The notes under the pieces were generated by a model. That model had not been told where the DNA came from and did not search any database. It worked only from the letters and a program-made list of their open reading frames with translations. From Gari tellinella (Eukaryota; Mollusca; Bivalvia; Cardiida; Psammobiidae): a stretch of 64,000 bases of DNA. How positions within the stretch are numbered: the first letter of the stretch is position 1; every line of letters begins with the position of its first letter. The stretch covers positions 48,728,356-48,792,355 of the forward strand of contig OV277870.1 of assembly GCA_922989275.2 (NCBI GenBank), in the 5' to 3' direction. Below are positions 29,815-39,915 of the stretch, piece by piece. Made by a program: the position numbers and the translations under genes.

Positions 29815-30061
29815 TTATTTTAGAACTATTCAAGAATAATTTCTTGAATATTCATGAACAATTCTAAAAGCGGCCATTTAACATTAATGAATATTCTGCA
29901 AAAAATCTAGAAATTTTGTGGCTTTTGAACCATTGTTCTAGAATTACAAAAGTTCTTGAACTCCTTTTGTAGAATTTGTAAAGTCATTCTTGAAGCCCTA
30001 GAACAATTCTAGAAGCAGCTGTTTAATGTTCAAGAATATTCTAAAATTCTTGAACACTTTT
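29815..30061. promoter_or_regulatory. cluster of TTCNNGAA motifs (heat-shock-element-like)
   Basis: Nine TTCNNGAA motifs lie in about 250 bp. One run is a perfect four-module HSE pattern, TTCTTGAATATTCATGAA (29841-29858); another is TTCAAGAATATTC (30029-30041). HSF binds alternating NGAAN modules, so the sequence could bind it. There is no gene next to it; it could equally be a degenerate simple repeat. Confidence 0.35.
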
Positions 30062-30086
30062 CACAAGGGTTTTACACCTACTCATG

Positions 30087-30542
30087 GTCCTACTTATCCA
30101 ATAGCCTCATACTGGTTTTGAAGACTGGTAACAACTTAACCCTTTACTCCATAGCCTGTTTCTAGTTTTGAAGATAGGTGACCACTTAAAGCAGGTTGAA
30201 AGTAAAGCAGAATGCGCCCTAAGGCGCATTCTGCTTTACTTTCAACCTGCTTTCAGCTATCATCTTCTAAAATATAGAAAGCATTTTTTATGATACATAT
30301 TCATGACTGTATAAACTGGAACTATTTTCACCAGTGGAGGAATAATTTAAATGTGCTAAAATGTGCTTCCATGGGGGAAAGGGTTAAAGCAGGTTGAAAG
30401 TAAAACAGAAAAATTATCGACTCAGTATGTAGAAAATATTTCTTATGATGCATACTGATGTCTATATAAATTGGAACTATTTTCTGCAGTGGTGGAATAA
30501 ATCAGAGGCGTAAAAAGGCGTGTTTATGGAGTAATGGGTTAG
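30087..30542 (+). mobile_element. TTAA-A MITE hosting another
   Basis: Left part CCTACTTATCCAATAGCCTC ... GGTAACAAC; right part AGCAGGTTGAAAGTAAAACA ... GGAGTAATGGGTTAG. The host is interrupted at the CACTTAAAGC site; half of its core is lost. Confidence 0.7.
30136..30387 (+). mobile_element. TTAA-A MITE nested in TTAA-A
   Basis: TTAACCCTTTACTCCATAGC to GGGGAAAGGGTTAA, tip GCGCCCTAAGGCGC. Confidence 0.85.
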
Positions 30543-30689
30543 ATACCTGTTTCAGCATTTTGTTTTCTCATCAGTATTCCTAGAGATGGTGCAGAGACTG
30601 TTACACTGGGTGTGAGTCACAGCCTAACATGGCATAATATGTAGAGTGAATAATCACTCCAAATCAATACCACAACGTACAACTTTTTT

Positions 30690-30970
30690 GAGCGCTGAAA
30701 AGTGTTGTCTGCTTCGAAATTATCATCTGCTGAAATGATAAAATCAAATATGAGTTCTGTTTATTTTCAGAAATAATCTTATTATAAATCTATATCAAGT
30801 TGAGAGTTTTGAGTGTTGAGTAAAATGTTGTCGGCTTCGAAGTTGTTATCTGTTCAAATTCTAAAATTAAATAAAAGTATAATTATGATATATTGGAATC
30901 CTGAATATATGTTTTGCTACTTTGTGTCTGATCTGGATATAAACTGTTTGTAAAATGCAAATATTCACGG
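30690..30970 (+). mobile_element. degenerate TTAA-B-like sequence
   Basis: Repeated GTTGTCTGCTTCGAAATTAT / TGTTGTCGGCTTCGAAGTTG words, then GTGTCTGATCTGGATATAAA and CTGTTTG. No complete hairpin or ends. Confidence 0.45.
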
Positions 30971-31109
30971 CTAGCACTCAGAAGTTCACTTCATAAGTTT
31001 TATCATTTCCTCTATAACCAAAACGGCAAATCACCTATAGCCATATATTGTTGTGAGGCCGGATATTCCTTCAGGAGCTTTCTGCTTTACTTTCAGCAGC
31101 ATCTTTTAG

Positions 31110-31400
31110 CAACCATCTTTTTATGCCTCCACAACTATAAGTCCCACTTGTTTGTTTGTTGGTTTGTCGGTCCACATATTATACAGTACATTATAATCCT
31201 TAATTCTTCCTTCACTTTTCAAGCTACAAAATAATAATTTTACAGGATGTTTGCACATCTGACCACAGATGTGTCTATTGTCAGGCTCTTGATATGCTTC
31301 AGATTTTCACAGAATTTCAATTATGGCTGGTTGAACTTAGTCATTTTTCTGCATAAACGGTACATGCAGTGCTAGTAGCCATCATACAGATGTGTTACAG
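31110..31400. repeat. fragment of a TTATGCCTCCAC-type repeat
   Basis: TTTTTATGCCTCCACAACTA then TTTGTTTGTTGGTTTGTCGG resembles the head of the array at 2490, with no tandem body. Confidence 0.35.
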
Positions 31401-31417
31401 AAACAGCCTTTTCTTTA

Positions 31418-31898
31418 GTTTAGCCCATTACTCAGTCATTAAATACACATTTTATGCCTTTAATTTACTCCTCTGCTGAAGAAACTAGTTCCAGTTTATA
31501 CAGTCAGAAATATGCATCATCAGAAAAAAAAATCTATATCCTAGCTAAAGCAGGCTGAACATAAGACACTTTCTGCTTTACTTTTTGTCTGCTTTAAACC
31601 ATTACCCCATAGCCTGTTATTTACTTTTGAAACAAGACGACTACTTAAAGCAGGTTGAAAGTAAAGCAGAATGCGCCGTAAGGCGCATTCTGCTTTACTT
31701 TCAGCCTACTTTAAGCTACCATCTACTAGAATATAGAATATATTTCTTTTGTTGCATATTCAATATAGTTAAAATTAGAAATATTTTCTTCAATGGAGGA
31801 ATAAATTAGAGGCGTAAAAAGGCATATTTATGGGGTAATGGGTTAAGCGGTCATCGATTTTCAAAACATTAGAAACAGGCTATGGGGAAATGGGTTAA
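31418..31898 (-). mobile_element. TTAA-A MITE hosting another
   Basis: TTTAGCCCATTACTCAGTCA ... TTTTTGTCTGC, then after the inner copy GCGGTCATCGATTTTCAAAA ... AAATGGGTTAA. The insertion site is GCTTTAAGTGG of its own core arm. Confidence 0.75.
31594..31846 (+). mobile_element. TTAA-A MITE nested in TTAA-A
   Basis: TTAAACCATTACCCCATAGC to GGGGTAATGGGTTAA, tip GCGCCGTAAGGCGC. Opposite orientation to the host. Confidence 0.85.
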
Positions 31899-32391
31899 AC
31901 TCTGAGAAAAGGTTTTGAAGGAAAATGTTAACCAAGCTGTAGGCTAAGTGGTGTTCCTGAATTGAACATCAATAGAGGGGTGATGATGAACTAGCGTGCA
32001 ATATGCTGTATGTGTTACTATGTCTTGCCAAAAATAGATGAATCAGTATGGAATCTTGCACTCTGACTGTTACTGAGTGGTTGTAGTTTATTAGTATTTA
32101 TGTCTCTCCAAGTTCTATATGATGTATCATCCCATTGCTTGCGGGGATGGTCAGCAATGGCCTATTAGGGGTCGCCCAAGCAGAAGTTTTGGGAGGAGGT
32201 GCAAGTATCATAATACAGATGGAACCCCACCACTGGAGAAAGCCCTGGTTCTTTTATACGTGTATGTACAATATTATGTATAGCAAATATAGTACATTAA
32301 ATAATGTATGTACAGTATATTTATGTAGCGGAATATAATTATGTATAGAATATGTATATTACAGGTACAAATGTAATGTATATAGCACTGT
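31899..32391. other. no recognisable feature
   Basis: Includes an AT-rich TATGTA-type stretch (32270-32380). A 67-codon open frame at 32135-32338 has a GGGGTCGCCCAAGC stretch but no recognisable domain. Confidence 0.4.
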
Positions 32392-32641
32392 TTAACTCTT
32401 TCTTCCCTAAAACTTCAAATGGAAAATCCCAGTTTCCATTTTAGTCTAGTCCATTTCTGACTTTAAATGGTTGTTTTTGTCAATGTTTTGCATTATGACA
32501 AACAGTGAAGACCCAGATCAGAGGGCTCCCTAAGGAGCCCTCTGATCTGGGTATTCACTGTTTGCATAGGACAATGCACTTTTCACATGTATACTGTTTG
32601 AAAAGGATGCCTATATGCGTGACTAGGGTTCAAAGGGTTAA
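32392..32641 (-). mobile_element. TTAA-C MITE
   Basis: TTAACTCTTTCTTCCCTAAA to GGGTTCAAAGGGTTAA. Hairpin ACAAACAGTGAAGACCCAGA / TCTGGGTATTCACTGTTTG, tip GGCTCCCTAAGGAGCC. Confidence 0.85.
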
Positions 32642-33000
32642 GGTCTTATCCTAAGGACCAATAGTAATGTAAGTGGTGCGACAGTGGTCTGAACAAGTGA
32701 CGCCTGTGTTACCAATCCATCACACAACTGTTACCCACTACTCTGTTACTGTAACTGGGATTAGATATAAGAGTCACAATACAACCTCTCTTGAGTGAAT
32801 AATTTATTCACTTTGGTTTCCGCTTAATACATGACAAGTCAGGAGGAATAGGGATATTTTAAAGGCAAGTGACTGCTGAATGTTTGACAAAAGGAATGTA
32901 TAACGCTCCTGAAGAAATTGAAATAAAGAAACTCTTTGCGCCTTTTCTCCATTGTAACAAATTGTCATGTTTCTACCATGTCCTGATAAAGAGCCATAAG
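32642..33000. other. no recognisable feature
   Basis: Possible TA-4 decay (CAATACAACCTCTCTTGAGT) but no hairpin. Confidence 0.4.
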
Positions 33001-33194
33001 CAAGACTCCAGATAAGGGGAGTATTTCAATAAACAAAAATCTTTATGTCTGCTTTAAACCCTATGGTGTCACTACTCATTAGAATCGTCTCGAAGAGACG
33101 ATTCTAATGAGTAGTAACACCATAGGATTTGGTGCTAAAATAAGAGAAAAAATGTTGGATTTGTGCAGTTTACTCTCTCTTATCAGGAGCCCTG
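33001..33194 (+). mobile_element. hAT-1 MITE with flipped centre
   Basis: CAAGACTCCAGATAAGGGGA ... CTTATCAGGAGCCCTG, with CATAAG on both sides (6-bp duplication). The centre reads GTCTCGAAGAGAC, the reverse complement of GTCTCTTCGAGAC found in other plus copies. Confidence 0.8.
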
Positions 33195-33347
33195 CATAAG
33201 AAACTTTCTTGTATTCTGACACAGATGACTTATTACTCTGTCAAAACTGAGTAACTCTTGTGTGTTATTAGGTTCCCTTGTGGATAATTTTAGTTACCAA
33301 AACATAAACCAGTCTGGTTAGTTTAATAAATACTGCTCAAAATTATC

Positions 33348-33412
33348 AAACAGTGTAGACCCTGATCAGTGGGCTTCTATAAGAGCCCTCTGATTTGGGT
33401 CTAAACTGTTTG
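33348..33412. repeat. TTAA-C/E-type hairpin fragment
   Basis: AAACAGTGTAGACCCTGATC ... GATTTGGGTCTAAACTGTTT without ends. Confidence 0.45.
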
Positions 33413-33446
33413 AAAATGTTATGAGCATATTTGAAACAGGTCCATG

Positions 33447-33540
33447 GTGTTGAAAGAGATAAAGTAAGGCAGAAAACTTCCTAAGGAGCTTTCTGCTTTA
33501 CTTTCAGCCTGTTTTAATCAACCACATGTCTTAAGCAGCG
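33447..33540. repeat. TA-4-type hairpin fragment
   Basis: GATAAAGTAAGGCAGAAAAC / GAGCTTTCTGCTTTACTTTC with tip CTTCCTAAGGAGC, then CCACATGTCTTAAGC. Confidence 0.45.
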
Positions 33541-33572
33541 AAATAAAGAAAAGGCTTAAGTGAACAATTCAT

Positions 33573-33824
33573 TTAACCCATTACTCCATAGCCTGTTTCT
33601 AGTTCTGAAGATAGATGACCACTTAAAACAGGTTGAAAGTAAAGCAGAATGCGCCTTAAGGTGCATTCTGCTTTACTTTCAGCCTGCTTTAAGCTATCAT
33701 CTGCTAAGATTTAGAAAGTATATCTCATGGTACAAATTCTTTGCTGTATAAATTTGAACTATTTTCTTCAGTGGAGTATTAAATTAAAGGAATAAAAAGG
33801 TGTATTTATGGGGTAATGGGTTAA
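33573..33824 (+). mobile_element. TTAA-A MITE
   Basis: TTAACCCATTACTCCATAGC to GGGGTAATGGGTTAA, tip GCGCCTTAAGGTGC (one mismatch). Confidence 0.85.
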
Positions 33825-33855
33825 GGAACTAAAACCCTGTTCGGCTTTGAGAAGG

Positions 33856-34106
33856 GTCAACTCTTTGAGCCCTAGTCACGCATATATGCGTCATTTCCAA
33901 CAGTGTACATGTGAGGAGTACACTTGTCCTATGCAAAAAGTGTAGACCCTGATCAGAGGGCTCCTTATGGAGCTCTCTGATCAGTGTCTACACTGTTTGT
34001 TATTTTGACATATATTGTAAAAATCAACCCTAAAAAGTAAAAAATGGACTAGACTAAATTGAAAACTAGAATTGTCCATTTGAGGTTTCAGGGAGGAAAG
34101 GGTTAA
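33856..34106 (+). mobile_element. TTAA-C MITE
   Basis: TCAACTCTTTGAGCCCTAGT to CAGGGAGGAAAGGGTTAA. Hairpin AGTGTAGACCCTGATCAGAG / TCTGATCAGTGTCTACACTG, tip GGCTCCTTATGGAGC. Confidence 0.8.
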
Positions 34107-34347
34107 GTAAGCAGGTGGTGGTCTTCTCACCATAAAGTGATTATTGATGTTTAGTTAGCTTGGTATCATTGAACTTGTCAGTTTTATTGTTGTTTAGTGT
34201 GAAACATTTGTAGTGCTGAAAGATGAATTTTGCCATCCTTTGCAAACAGTGTAGATCCAGATCAGATGATTTAAATCTTACATTATCAAAATCTTGTAGT
34301 AATCACTCACCTGTCTTCTGAGGTCCCTTTGCTTATCAATGTAATGG

Positions 34348-34553
34348 CTGTTTCACTCTCTGAAGTACTCTGCAACAATTGTTGTCTGCTACTGTTCTAA
34401 AATTAGAACTTTTTAATGTTTCTTAAATTCAAAATATCGTCAGAGTGACAAACTGTTTGGATCCTGTTGATTTAATTGCTGCATCTCATCTTGATCCAAA
34501 CAGTTTGCAAAAGTAAATATCGCAACTTCTCTGCTAGCATGCAGAGTCAATAA
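34348..34553 (+). mobile_element. TTAA-B MITE, degenerate
   Basis: GTCTGCTACTGTTCTAAAAT, GAGTGACAAACTGTTTGGAT, CATCTTGATCCAAACAGTTT, then GCTAGCATGCAGAGTCAA. The central GACGCCG stem is eroded to an AT-rich loop. Confidence 0.6.
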
Positions 34554-35024
34554 AAGTTTCATGAGTGAATCAATTTAGCAAAGGTAACTCTTGCTATCAC
34601 AGTAACACATCTTGGCAGGAAGAGTTATCTCCCCTAGGTATAATTTCACTCTACTGTAGATAAAGGGGGTATTGATTGTTTGTTTACTGATCTGCCTGGC
34701 TGATCCTTTGTTTTAAGTGTGAAGATAGCACGGCCTTGTGTGTATATATAAACATGTGGCAGAGATCACGAGAGGGAATAATAGAAAAGGAACCATTGTA
34801 AAGGTATATGCAGAATGATAGTGACTTCTGGATAGTTTAGCAGGTTTATGGGAGGTATGTAAGACTTACATTCTTGTTGTAGAGTGAAAACATGGCTTGT
34901 ACTTATGTTAGGGGCTTTTTTGTGATTTGTTTGTTTCCCCAGTACAGCGTGGGAAAACTGTGGTACAAGGTAATAATGGCCAACACATTGGACAAATCTG
35001 AATTATCTGATGTTTTCATTTGTA
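34554..35024. other. no recognisable feature
   Basis: No element ends, hairpin or gene. Confidence 0.4.
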
Positions 35025-35263
35025 TTAACCCTTTACCTCATAGTTCTTAGTGCCTTTTAGTGCATTCGGTTTATGCCTCCACTGAAGAATATAATTCCAA
35101 TTTTTACAGTCATGAACATGTACCATCAGAAATATTTTCTATATCCTAGCAGATGATAGCTTATTTAGCTGGCTTAAAGCAAAGCAGAATGCTTTTACTT
35201 TCAACCTGCTTTAAGTAGTCACCTGTCTTTAAAACTAGAGACAGACTATGAGTATAGGATTAA
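35025..35263 (-). mobile_element. TTAA-A MITE, core partly deleted
   Basis: TTAACCCTTTACCTCATAGT to GAGTATAGGATTAA. The core is shortened to GCAGAATGCTTTTACTTTCA. Confidence 0.7.
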
Positions 35264-35439
35264 ATTAGAATGTGCAGAGATCAAACTTTTTGCTAGTACT
35301 CGCTGCCACTCTTAACACTACCCCCTCCCCTCCCCCCAACAAAGAATCACCTTTTAAGACATACATTAACCTTTTCCTCATAGAAATAGCTTTAACGCTG
35401 TGCCATAGGAAACCTTCCCTCTAGTATCTAGACAGGCTG

Positions 35440-35530
35440 GTGCTTAAAGCAGGCTAAAAGTAAAACAAAAAGTCCTTGTTAGGAGCTTTCTGCTATACTC
35501 TTGCCCTATTTTAAGCAGACATCTCTCTTT
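35440..35530. repeat. TA-4-type hairpin fragment
   Basis: CTTAAAGCAGGCTAAAAGTA / TACTCTTGCCCTATTTTAAG with AAGTCCTTGTTAGGAGCTTT at the tip. Confidence 0.45.
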
Positions 35531-35601
35531 AAACTTACCTTAATTAATCATTAAAAAGAAAGGTAGGATGCGAATAACTACCTTAATTAAGTTAAAACCT
35601 A

Positions 35602-36028
35602 ATAATAAGCTCAAGGAGCTGTCTAATCAAGGTCTTCTCTATTTTCTTATTGGCTCTGTTTAAGCCTTTCCCCTAAAAATACGCTTTTTTACGACTTTAA
35701 TTTATTCCTCCTCTGAAGTAAATAGTTCTAATTTATACAGTCAGGAATATGTTGCAAAAGAAATATTTTCTATATTCTATCAGATGACAGCTTAAAGCAG
35801 GCTGAAAGTATTAAAGCAGAATGAGCCTTAAGGCGCATTCTGCTTTACTTTCAACCTGCTTTAAGTGGTCACCTGTTTTCGAAACTAGAAACATGCTTTG
35901 GGATAATGGGTAAACATGAATCTTTAGTCTTTTCCTTCTTTTATTAGTGAGTCTAGTAGCTCAGATTATAGATGTTCATAGTGGGTAGAGTTATATATAT
36001 ATTAATATTCAGGTGGGGAAGAGTTAAT
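35602..36028. mobile_element. TTAA-E element interrupted by TTAA-A
   Basis: CAAGGAGCTGTCTAATCAAG then GGTCTTCTCTATTTTCTTAT before the TTAA-A copy, and TATATTAATATTCAGGTGGG then GAGTTAA after it, match the two parts of TTAA-E. Confidence 0.5.
35660..35914 (-). mobile_element. TTAA-A MITE
   Basis: TTAAGCCTTTCCCCTAAAAA to GGATAATGGGTAAA, tip GAGCCTTAAGGCGC, with an AAAGTATTAAAGCAG insertion in the left arm. Confidence 0.75.
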
Positions 36029-36117
36029 TATTTGTGGCTAATAGATAACCCCATGGTGAGTGCCATGGAATTAGAAGAGTCAGGATTAGGTCTTCTTATG
36101 CTGAATTATCTGAGTGC

Positions 36118-36371
36118 TTAATCTTTTACCCTATAGCTTATTTCTAGTTTTGTAGACAGGTGGCCTATTAAAGTAGGTTGAAAGTAAAGCAGAATGCACC
36201 TTAATGTGCATTCTGCTTTACATTTAACCTGCTTTAAGCTACCATCTGCTAGAATATAGAAAATGTTTCTTATAGCATATATGTTCATGACTGTAAAAAT
36301 TGGAACTATTTTCTGCAGTGGAGGAATAAATGAAATGCACTAAAAGGCGCTTCTAAGGGGGAAAGGGTTAA
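36118..36371 (+). mobile_element. TTAA-A MITE
   Basis: TTAATCTTTTACCCTATAGC to GGGGGAAAGGGTTAA, tip GCACCTTAATGTGC. Confidence 0.75.
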
Positions 36372-36439
36372 AAAACGGTGTCTGCTAACTGACTCAAATT
36401 ATGCAGTCCTGCCATTTTGATATGGATAATGGAGACATA

Positions 36440-36606
36440 CTCGATGTACAAATGTTAATGCATGGTATACAGATTCTTTATGAAAGATATCATCAGAGTG
36501 TCAAACGGTTTAGACCCAGATGAGATGCCGAGACATTTTGTGTATCATCTGGACATAAAATATTTACAAAGGATATCATAAGCTCACCCACAACCAGCAA
36601 AAGGTT
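36440..36606 (-). mobile_element. TTAA-B MITE, degenerate
   Basis: GTGTCAAACGGTTTAGACCC, GATGAGATGCCGAGAC, then ACAACCAGCAAAAGGTTAA. The right stem is eroded. Confidence 0.5.
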
Positions 36607-36667
36607 AAGTTCTATAATGTGAAAGTGACATCTAAGAAGATATAGCAAGGGCAGTCACTGTAAGATG

Positions 36668-36928
36668 CATGTTACCCCATAAGTATACCTTTTAATGCCT
36701 CTAATTTATTCCTCCACTGAAGAAAATAGTTCCATTTTATACATGCAGTCATGAATATGCACCATAAGATATATTTTCTATATCTTAGTAGATGGTAGCT
36801 TAAAGCAGGCTGAAAGTAAAGTAGAATGGGCCTTAAGGCACATTCTGCTTTACTTTCAACCTGCTTTAAGTAGTTGCCTTTCTTCAACACTAGAAACATG
36901 CTATGGTGTAATGGCCCTAATGGGTTAA
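36668..36928 (-). mobile_element. TTAA-A MITE, left end clipped
   Basis: Begins ATGTTACCCCATAAGTATAC, lacking TTAACCC. Tip GGGCCTTAAGGCAC. The right end is expanded (GTAATGGCCCTAATGGGTTAA without the usual spacing). Confidence 0.75.
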
Positions 36929-37039
36929 TCTTTGTCTTAGCTTTCTATAATAATAGATCTTTGCCTATTCTAACTCAAATATGACATTTCATGCTTCCAC
37001 CTTAATTATCATGGAAACAAGCTCTAGAGAACCATTCAT

Positions 37040-37155
37040 GCTGGTTTAAAGTAAAGCAGAATGTTTCTGTAGATGGTCATTGACATCTTCAAAGCTAGAA
37101 ACAGGCTATGTAGTAAAGGGATCAAGATGACTTGCACAATATTGCTATGGAGGAA
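37040..37155. repeat. TTAA-A fragment plus a repeated 45-bp flank
   Basis: AAGTAAAGCAGAATG, GCTAGAAACAGGCTATG, then GATCAAGATGACTTGCACAA + TATTGCTATGGAGGAAAGGG. The last segment recurs at 37420-37466 on the other side of the next TTAA-A copy. Confidence 0.55.
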
Positions 37156-37156
37156 A

Positions 37157-37420
37157 GGGTTTACGCTTTACTCCATACTCCTTTTTACCTATTTCATATA
37201 TTTCTCAACTGAAGAAAATAGTTCCAATTTATATAGTTATGAATATATATCAATAAATAATCATATTATGAGAAATATTTTCTACCGTATATTCTAGATG
37301 ATACCTTAATGCAGGCTGAAACTAAAGCAGAATGTGCCCTTAAGGCACATTTTGCTTTACTTTCAACCTGCTTTAAGTGGTTACCTGTCTTCAATATTAG
37401 GAACAGACTGTGGAGTAAAG
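37157..37420 (-). mobile_element. TTAA-A MITE between duplicated flanks
   Basis: CTTTACTCCATACTCCTTTT to GACTGTGGAGTAAAG, tip TGCCCTTAAGGCA. The outermost TTAACCC bases are lost on both sides; the flanks are the duplicated GATCAAGATGACTTGCAC segment. Confidence 0.7.
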
Positions 37421-37649
37421 TGATCAAGATGACTTGCACAATATGGTTATGGAGGAAAGGGTTACCCTGGTATGTCTTTGTTTCCCTGTCTCTGATCTGT
37501 GTACTGATAGTGACAGAAGGGATCAGATTTCTTGATGCACCTACTGACCTACAACTAGAGATAAAGGAGCCCCTTCTGTCTTGAAGGAAATGAGACAAAA
37601 AATACTGCAAACAATGATGACACACTTTAGATTTACGTAGTGCATAATT

Positions 37650-37902
37650 TTAACCCATTACCCCATAATTATGCCTTTTTATGCCTTTGAATTATTCATC
37701 CACTGAAGAAAATAGTTCCAATTGATGTAGACATGAATATGTATCGTAAGAATTATTTTTTTAGCTTCTATCAGATGGTAGCTTAAAGCAGGCTGAAAGT
37801 AAAGCTGAATGCCCCTTGAGGGGCATTCTGCTTTACTTTCAACCTTCTTTAAGTGGTCACATATCTTCAAAACTAGAAACAGGTTATGGGGGAATGGGTT
37901 AA
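37650..37902 (-). mobile_element. TTAA-A MITE
   Basis: TTAACCCATTACCCCATAAT to GGGGGAATGGGTTAA. Tip GCCCCTTGAGGGGC, a paired change from the usual GTGCC/GGCAC. Confidence 0.85.
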
Positions 37903-38045
37903 CCTAATTACCATGCTCCTTCTCTACGGGAGACAAAGTGTGTGTGTGTTGTAAGGAGGGGGTTGTTATAGGGAGGGAAAATGAAAACCCTTAGAGTGCT
38001 TACTTTTGCAAATTGTTTGAACCCAGATCAGACGCTGCGTAACGG

Positions 38046-38342
38046 TTGACAACTTAAAGGCCTTTTACAGATGGCACCTTAAAGCAGGCTGAAAGTAACT
38101 CAGAATGCTCCTTAAAGGCATATTCTGCTTTACTTTTAAGCTACTTTAAGTGATGAACTGTCATCAAAATTAGCGAATTCTGCTTTATTTTAAGTCTTTC
38201 AACTTGCTTTAAGTGGTCAACAGTTCTCAAAACTAGTGTATTCTGCTTTATTTTCACCCTGCTTTAAGGTAGCATATATTTTCTTCAGTTGAAGAAAAAA
38301 TTAAAGACATAAAAAAGTATATTAATGTAGTAATGGGTAAAA
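38046..38342. mobile_element. TTAA-A chimera with triplicated arm
   Basis: After GCACCTTAAAGCAGGCTGAA the segment 'ATTCTGCTTTA...AAG...CTTTAAGTGGTCAAC...TCAAAACTAG' occurs three times (38110-38240), then the opposite arm follows (AGTATATTAATGTAGTAATG). It is preceded by a TTAA-B stem fragment (GAACCCAGATCAGACGCTGC). Confidence 0.55.
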
Positions 38343-38396
38343 GAACCCGCGCTTGAAATGTTTTCCTGTAATCAGACTGCTGTTTCATCTGGAGTT

Positions 38397-38544
38397 TCAC
38401 ACTAATTTTAGCACCAAATCCTATGGTGTTACTACTCATTAGAATCGTCTCTTTGAGACGATTCTAATGAGTAGTGACACCATAGGATTTAAAGCAGATA
38501 TAAAGATTTTAGTTTTTGAAATACTCCCCTTATCTGGAGCTCTG
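38397..38544 (-). mobile_element. hAT-1 MITE, 5' truncated
   Basis: Starts within ACTAATTTTAGCACC; the right end CTTATCTGGAGCTCTG is intact. Centre CTCTTTGAGAC. A 16-bp sequence TGTTTCATCTGGAGTT lies on both sides, longer than the family's 6-bp duplication. Confidence 0.65.
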
Positions 38545-38604
38545 TGTTTCATCTGGAGTTAAATTGTTGGCAAATGTACTTGTCATCATAGTTTTCATTG
38601 TTCA

Positions 38605-38935
38605 TGCAAAGAGTTAATTTGTTTCCCATGTAATATCTTTATGAGGTGTGAGAATAACTAAGCATAATAATCAGACTACATTTTGTTAATAAGCTCTTTG
38701 CATTCATGCATTGTGGTGGCAAAATTATAAAATTGTAGATCTCTTTTGCAAACAGTGTGAATCCAGATCAGGCCCAACTTACGTGGGGCCACTATGTGGC
38801 ACTAAACTTATATCCAATTTCTACAAAATTTTGAAAAAAACAATTACATTCACTAATTAGACATCGAAGCTGACAAAATTGCAAAATATCCTTCAGGATA
38901 CCGGTAATTATTTTGCATGCTTAGAGAGTTGATGT
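38605..38935. mobile_element. TTAA-B/D remnants
   Basis: GTTCATGCAAAGAGTTAA (38615-38632) is a B end. GCAAACAGTGTGAATCCAGA, TCAGGCCCAACTTACGTGGG and AAATATCCTTCAGGATACCG at 38745-38905 form decayed hairpins. Confidence 0.45.
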
Positions 38936-39170
38936 AAAGCCACATAAAAAATTGCCCATGTCACAAGTTAATGGAACATTCTTGTCATTGTTACTTGTTT
39001 TTGCTGTTTACTAGTCCACTGTTTTACTGTCATTTCGTTGGCATGTATTCTTTGCTAACTTCATAAAACGCAGTCACTGGCATGAAACAGTGTTTATGCA
39101 GATCTGTCACCAAGATAGACTTGTCTGATGGGAATCAAAACTGTTGAAACAAATTTGCATGTTTGGTAAT

Positions 39171-39715
39171 TTAAAGCGACTCGCAACCAGATGGTGCATT
39201 AAAAATAGTGATTTGTAAATATGTGTCAAACGCTTATATAAATGGTAAAGAATTAGTTTAAGATAAGAAATTCTGTTTAAAAAAATGTATTTCAATAAAA
39301 AAAAATATTGGTCTCTGGTGGGATTCGAACCCGGGGCCCGGCATTGGCGGACAGAAGGCAAAATAGGGGAAACCGCTTAGACCAATTGACCACGGAACTA
39401 TCCCTTTATCTCGGATCGATTTAACGTATTTCAATGTGTAGCGATTGAAAGTGCATACAACTTCACAATTCGGCTCGGGTTTATGTCTGAGCCCGTGTAG
39501 AGAAGCAACAACAACAACTATACCGTCTACTAGTCGGTATAGAAAAACGATGGAAAATATCTAAAAATCTAAGATTCGGTGACGATTCTTGAGACTTATT
39601 TTGGACTGATCATATTTTTTTAATGTCAGAAGCCAAACAATGCCACAAATTTGCTTTTATTTGAGTATTTTATTTTATTTTGACAAGTACACCATCCGGT
39701 TGCGAGTCCCTTTAA
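39171..39715. mobile_element. TTAA-G element (AGGGACTCGCAACC ends)
   Basis: TTAAAGCGACTCGCAACCAG at the left and CTGG-to-CCGGTTGCGAGTCCC..TTTAA at the right form 26-bp inverted repeats with two mismatches, bounded by TTAA. It contains a tRNA-like sequence, a CTATACCGTCTACTAGTCGG palindrome (39517-39542) and no open frame of note. Confidence 0.7.
39310..39398 (-). ncRNA. tRNA-like sequence (long variable arm type)
   Basis: Minus strand: GTTCCGTGGTCAATTGGTCT with A-box-like TGGTCAATTGG, perfect B-box GGTTCGAATCC, and acceptor-like GGTCTC tail. The long middle and poor anticodon stem suggest a class II tRNA (Leu/Ser) relic inside TTAA-G. Confidence 0.45.
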
Positions 39716-39868
39716 TTGTTTGCAATAATTTCCATCTTCTATTGTTCTAGAAATAGAATTTTCAAAATTTCTTTTCAAAACAGGGTCCGAGCGTCAAACA
39801 TTTTGGATTCTGATGAGACACCGCATTATCTTCAAAACTAGAAACAGGCTACAAGGTAATGGGTTAAA
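39716..39868. mobile_element. TTAA-B to TTAA-A fusion fragment
   Basis: CAAAACAGGGTCCGAGCGTC and TTCTGATGAGACACCGCATT (TTAA-B left half) run directly into ATCTTCAAAACTAGAAACAG ... GGTAATGGGTTAA (TTAA-A end) at about 39828. Confidence 0.6.
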
Positions 39869-39915
39869 AGTAGGCTGAATGTACAGCAGAAAGCTCGACA
39901 TTCATCCTGCTTTAA
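39868..39915. repeat. TA-4/TTAA-A core remnant
   Basis: AAAGTAGGCTGAATGTACAG / CATTCATCCTGC with collapsed tip, cut at CTGCTTTAA by the following TTAA-A. Confidence 0.45.
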
